64,000 nt of DNA from NCBI GenBank assembly GCA_963791315.1, contig CAWBRQ010000007.1:744001-808000 (forward strand), written 5' to 3'. A program made the translations under genes and the position numbers. The DNA comes from JACCZX01 sp963791315. Lineage in GTDB: Bacteria; Pseudomonadota; Gammaproteobacteria; Burkholderiales; Burkholderiaceae_F. Below are positions 62,953 to 64,000 of this stretch, one piece after another; the first letter of the stretch is position 1, and every line of letters begins with the position of its first letter. The notes beneath the pieces were generated by a model. That model did not search any database. It saw only the letters and a list, made by a program, of their open reading frames with translations, and had not been told where the DNA came from.

Positions 62953-64000
62953 GTGAAAGAAGGCAGCCTGCTGGCTCCTACGCGGCATCCGATTGCGTGG
63001 AAAACTGCGGAGTTCAACGACGAGCAGGCGCTCGATGCCGAGCTTGCTCGTATTTTCGACATCTGTCATGGCTGCCGCCGCTGCGTGAGTTTGTGTGGCG
63101 CGTTCCCGACGCTGTTCGATCTGATCGACAACGGTCCCACCGGCGAGCTCGATGGAGTGCCGAAGGAGAAATACAAGGACGTCGTCGACCAGTGCTACCT
63201 ATGCGACATGTGCTACATGAGCAAGTGTCCGTATGTGCCGCCGCACCCGTGGAATGTCGATTTTCCGCATACGATGCTGCGCGCGAAAGCCGTCCACTTC
63301 AGCAAGCACGGTGCCCCGAGCAGTGACAAGTTCTTGACGTCGACCGACAAGGTAGGCTGGTTTGCCGGCATTCCGATCGTCACTCAGGCGGTGAACGCCG
63401 TTAATCAGAGTTCGCCGGCGCGGGCTGCGATGGAAAAACTAATGGGCGTCGACCGCAACGCATGGCGTCCCGATTTCGCAGCGAAAAAGTTTCGCTCCGC
63501 GGCGCGCTCGAACCTGTCGGCGCCGGTGCGGGACGGCGCCAAGACGCCGGGCAAGATCGCGATCTATTCGACCTGCTACGTCAACTACAACGAGCCCGGA
63601 ATCGGGCACGATCTGATTGCGATTCTCGAGCACAACGAGATTCCCTATGTTGTTGTCGAGAAGGAAGTGTGCTGCGGCATGCCGAAGCTCGAGATCGGCG
63701 ACCTCGAGTCGGTCGAGCGATTGAAGAACTTCAACATTCCGCATCTCGTAAGACTCGCGCGCGACGGTTATGCGATTGTCACTGCCATTCCGTCGTGCAC
63801 GCTGATGTACAAGCAGGAGCTCCCGCTGATGTTTCCCGACGATGCGGATGTCCAGCTCGTCAAGGAAGCGATGTGGGACCCGTTCGAATATTGGATTGCG
63901 CGCAAGCGCGATGGGTTGCTGAAGTCGGATTTCAAGACTCCGCTCGGCACTGTCTCGTATCACGTTCCGTGTCACGCGCGCGTGCAAAACGTAGGACGCA
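62953..64000 (+). CDS. Heterodisulfide-reductase-like Fe–S oxidoreductase, 3' part outside window
   Basis: 349 residues seen, open at the window end. Two cysteine clusters: IFDICHGCRRCVSLCGAFP and CYLCDMCYMSKCPYVPPHPW, a 2[4Fe-4S] ferredoxin-type module. Then CCG-domain text: IAIYSTCYVNYNEPGIGHDL, VVEKEVCCGMPKLEIGDLES, AIPSCTLMYKQELPLMFPDD and SYHVPCHARVQNVGR. Resembles GlpC/HdrB-type proteins. Adjacent to rubrerythrin it is the obvious electron donor. GTG 62953 is the start; no ATG is near. A DUF3501 gene often follows in betaproteobacteria but lies beyond the window. Confidence 0.88.
   Translation, partial: MKEGSLLAPTRHPIAWKTAEFNDEQALDAELARIFDICHGCRRCVSLCGAFPTLFDLIDNGPTGELDGVPKEKYKDVVDQCYLCDMCYMSKCPYVPPHPWNVDFPHTMLRAKAVHFSKHGAPSSDKFLTSTDKVGWFAGIPIVTQAVNAVNQSSPARAAMEKLMGVDRNAWRPDFAAKKFRSAARSNLSAPVRDGAKTPGKIAIYSTCYVNYNEPGIGHDLIAILEHNEIPYVVVEKEVCCGMPKLEIGDLESVERLKNFNIPHLVRLARDGYAIVTAIPSCTLMYKQELPLMFPDDADVQLVKEAMWDPFEYWIARKRDGLLKSDFKTPLGTVSYHVPCHARVQNVGR

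Noticed and set aside
1..64000. Programmed ribosomal frameshifting as the explanation for the broken genes
   Set aside because: The shift sites share no slippery heptamer or fixed sequence, occur in unrelated families and in both directions, and several are plain homopolymer contractions.
1..64000. CRISPR array, rRNA operon, insertion sequence, integrase or phage structural genes
   Set aside because: I saw no regularly spaced repeats, no rRNA-like sequence and no transposase, recombinase or capsid/tail protein in any frame.

Overview
The window reads as chromosomal DNA of a betaproteobacterium, probably Burkholderiales-like. It is GC-rich. The ftsK–lolA–rarA–serS–tRNA-Ser order is common in that class, and the gene content (nagK/maiA-type pair, prpE, minimal PutA, LivHMGF-type transporter, PhyH enzymes, HemP) fits. 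Genus cannot be told from the sequence.

A feature that colours everything: about 25 of the roughly 65 protein genes are interrupted by single-base frameshifts (about 40 in total). They hit core genes as well (ftsK, lolA, etfA, rarA). The second frame always continues the same protein family, and several shifts sit in short homopolymers. Most are probably sequencing or assembly indels rather than decay. I annotate such genes across their full span and give the approximate shift position.

Layout. 1–2.4 kb, minus strand: LytT-type regulator, a degenerate LytS-type kinase and an apparently active LytS-type kinase, coupled by 4-base overlaps. 2.5–9.7 kb: ftsK, lolA, (CDF transporter and FKBP on minus), rarA, serS, tRNA-Ser(CGA). 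9.7–15.2 kb: pilin, CHRD protein, small cytochrome c, dodecin, DUF72 protein, acetyl-CoA synthetase, tRNA-Ser(GGA). 15.2–17.4 kb: an accessory stretch of tiny unknown genes, a 10-bp-period GGAGG repeat and a plus-strand terminator. 17.4–21.5 kb: hemerythrin, PaiB-like protein, Fbp-type iron ABC ATPase and permease diverging from a Fur-type site. 21.5–22.9 kb: fumarylpyruvate/acylpyruvate hydrolase and maleyl(aceto)acetate/pyruvate isomerase. 22.9–28.0 kb, minus: mltB and a moxR–DUF58–transglutaminase operon. 28.0–31.4 kb: HDAC-like amidohydrolase, acyl-CoA ligase, enoyl-CoA hydratase. 31.4–35.3 kb, minus: a ClpX paralogue without the zinc domain, and an Lrp regulator followed by an ornithine aminotransferase/arginine-dihydrolase-like fusion. 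35.4–41.9 kb: UMF1 transporter, GlcG/HbpS-like protein, YdcF-like protein, prpE, a receiver/degenerate-GGDEF protein, fatty-acid hydroxylase. 41.9–51.0 kb: a long plus-strand operon of a divergent PanB-family enzyme, GntR regulator, FAD oxidoreductase, cupin, five-gene amino-acid-type ABC transporter and PhyH dioxygenase. 51.0–53.9 kb: NlpC/P60, Fur-type site, FbpA, HemP, fasciclin. 54–58.8 kb: phytoene-desaturase-like oxidoreductase and PutA. 58.8–64 kb: etfB–etfA–acyl-CoA dehydrogenase, rubrerythrin and the start of an Fe–S oxidoreductase.

Themes. Acyl-CoA and small-acid catabolism (acs, prpE, ligase, hydratase, ACAD plus ETF); arginine/proline catabolism converging on P5C (fusion protein and PutA); iron supply under an apparent shared Fur motif although the binding protein is 32 kb from the ATPase/permease pair. 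The strongest candidate for something undescribed is the 41.9–51.0 kb operon, whose PanB-like enzyme has lost two residues at the metal site of classical PanB.
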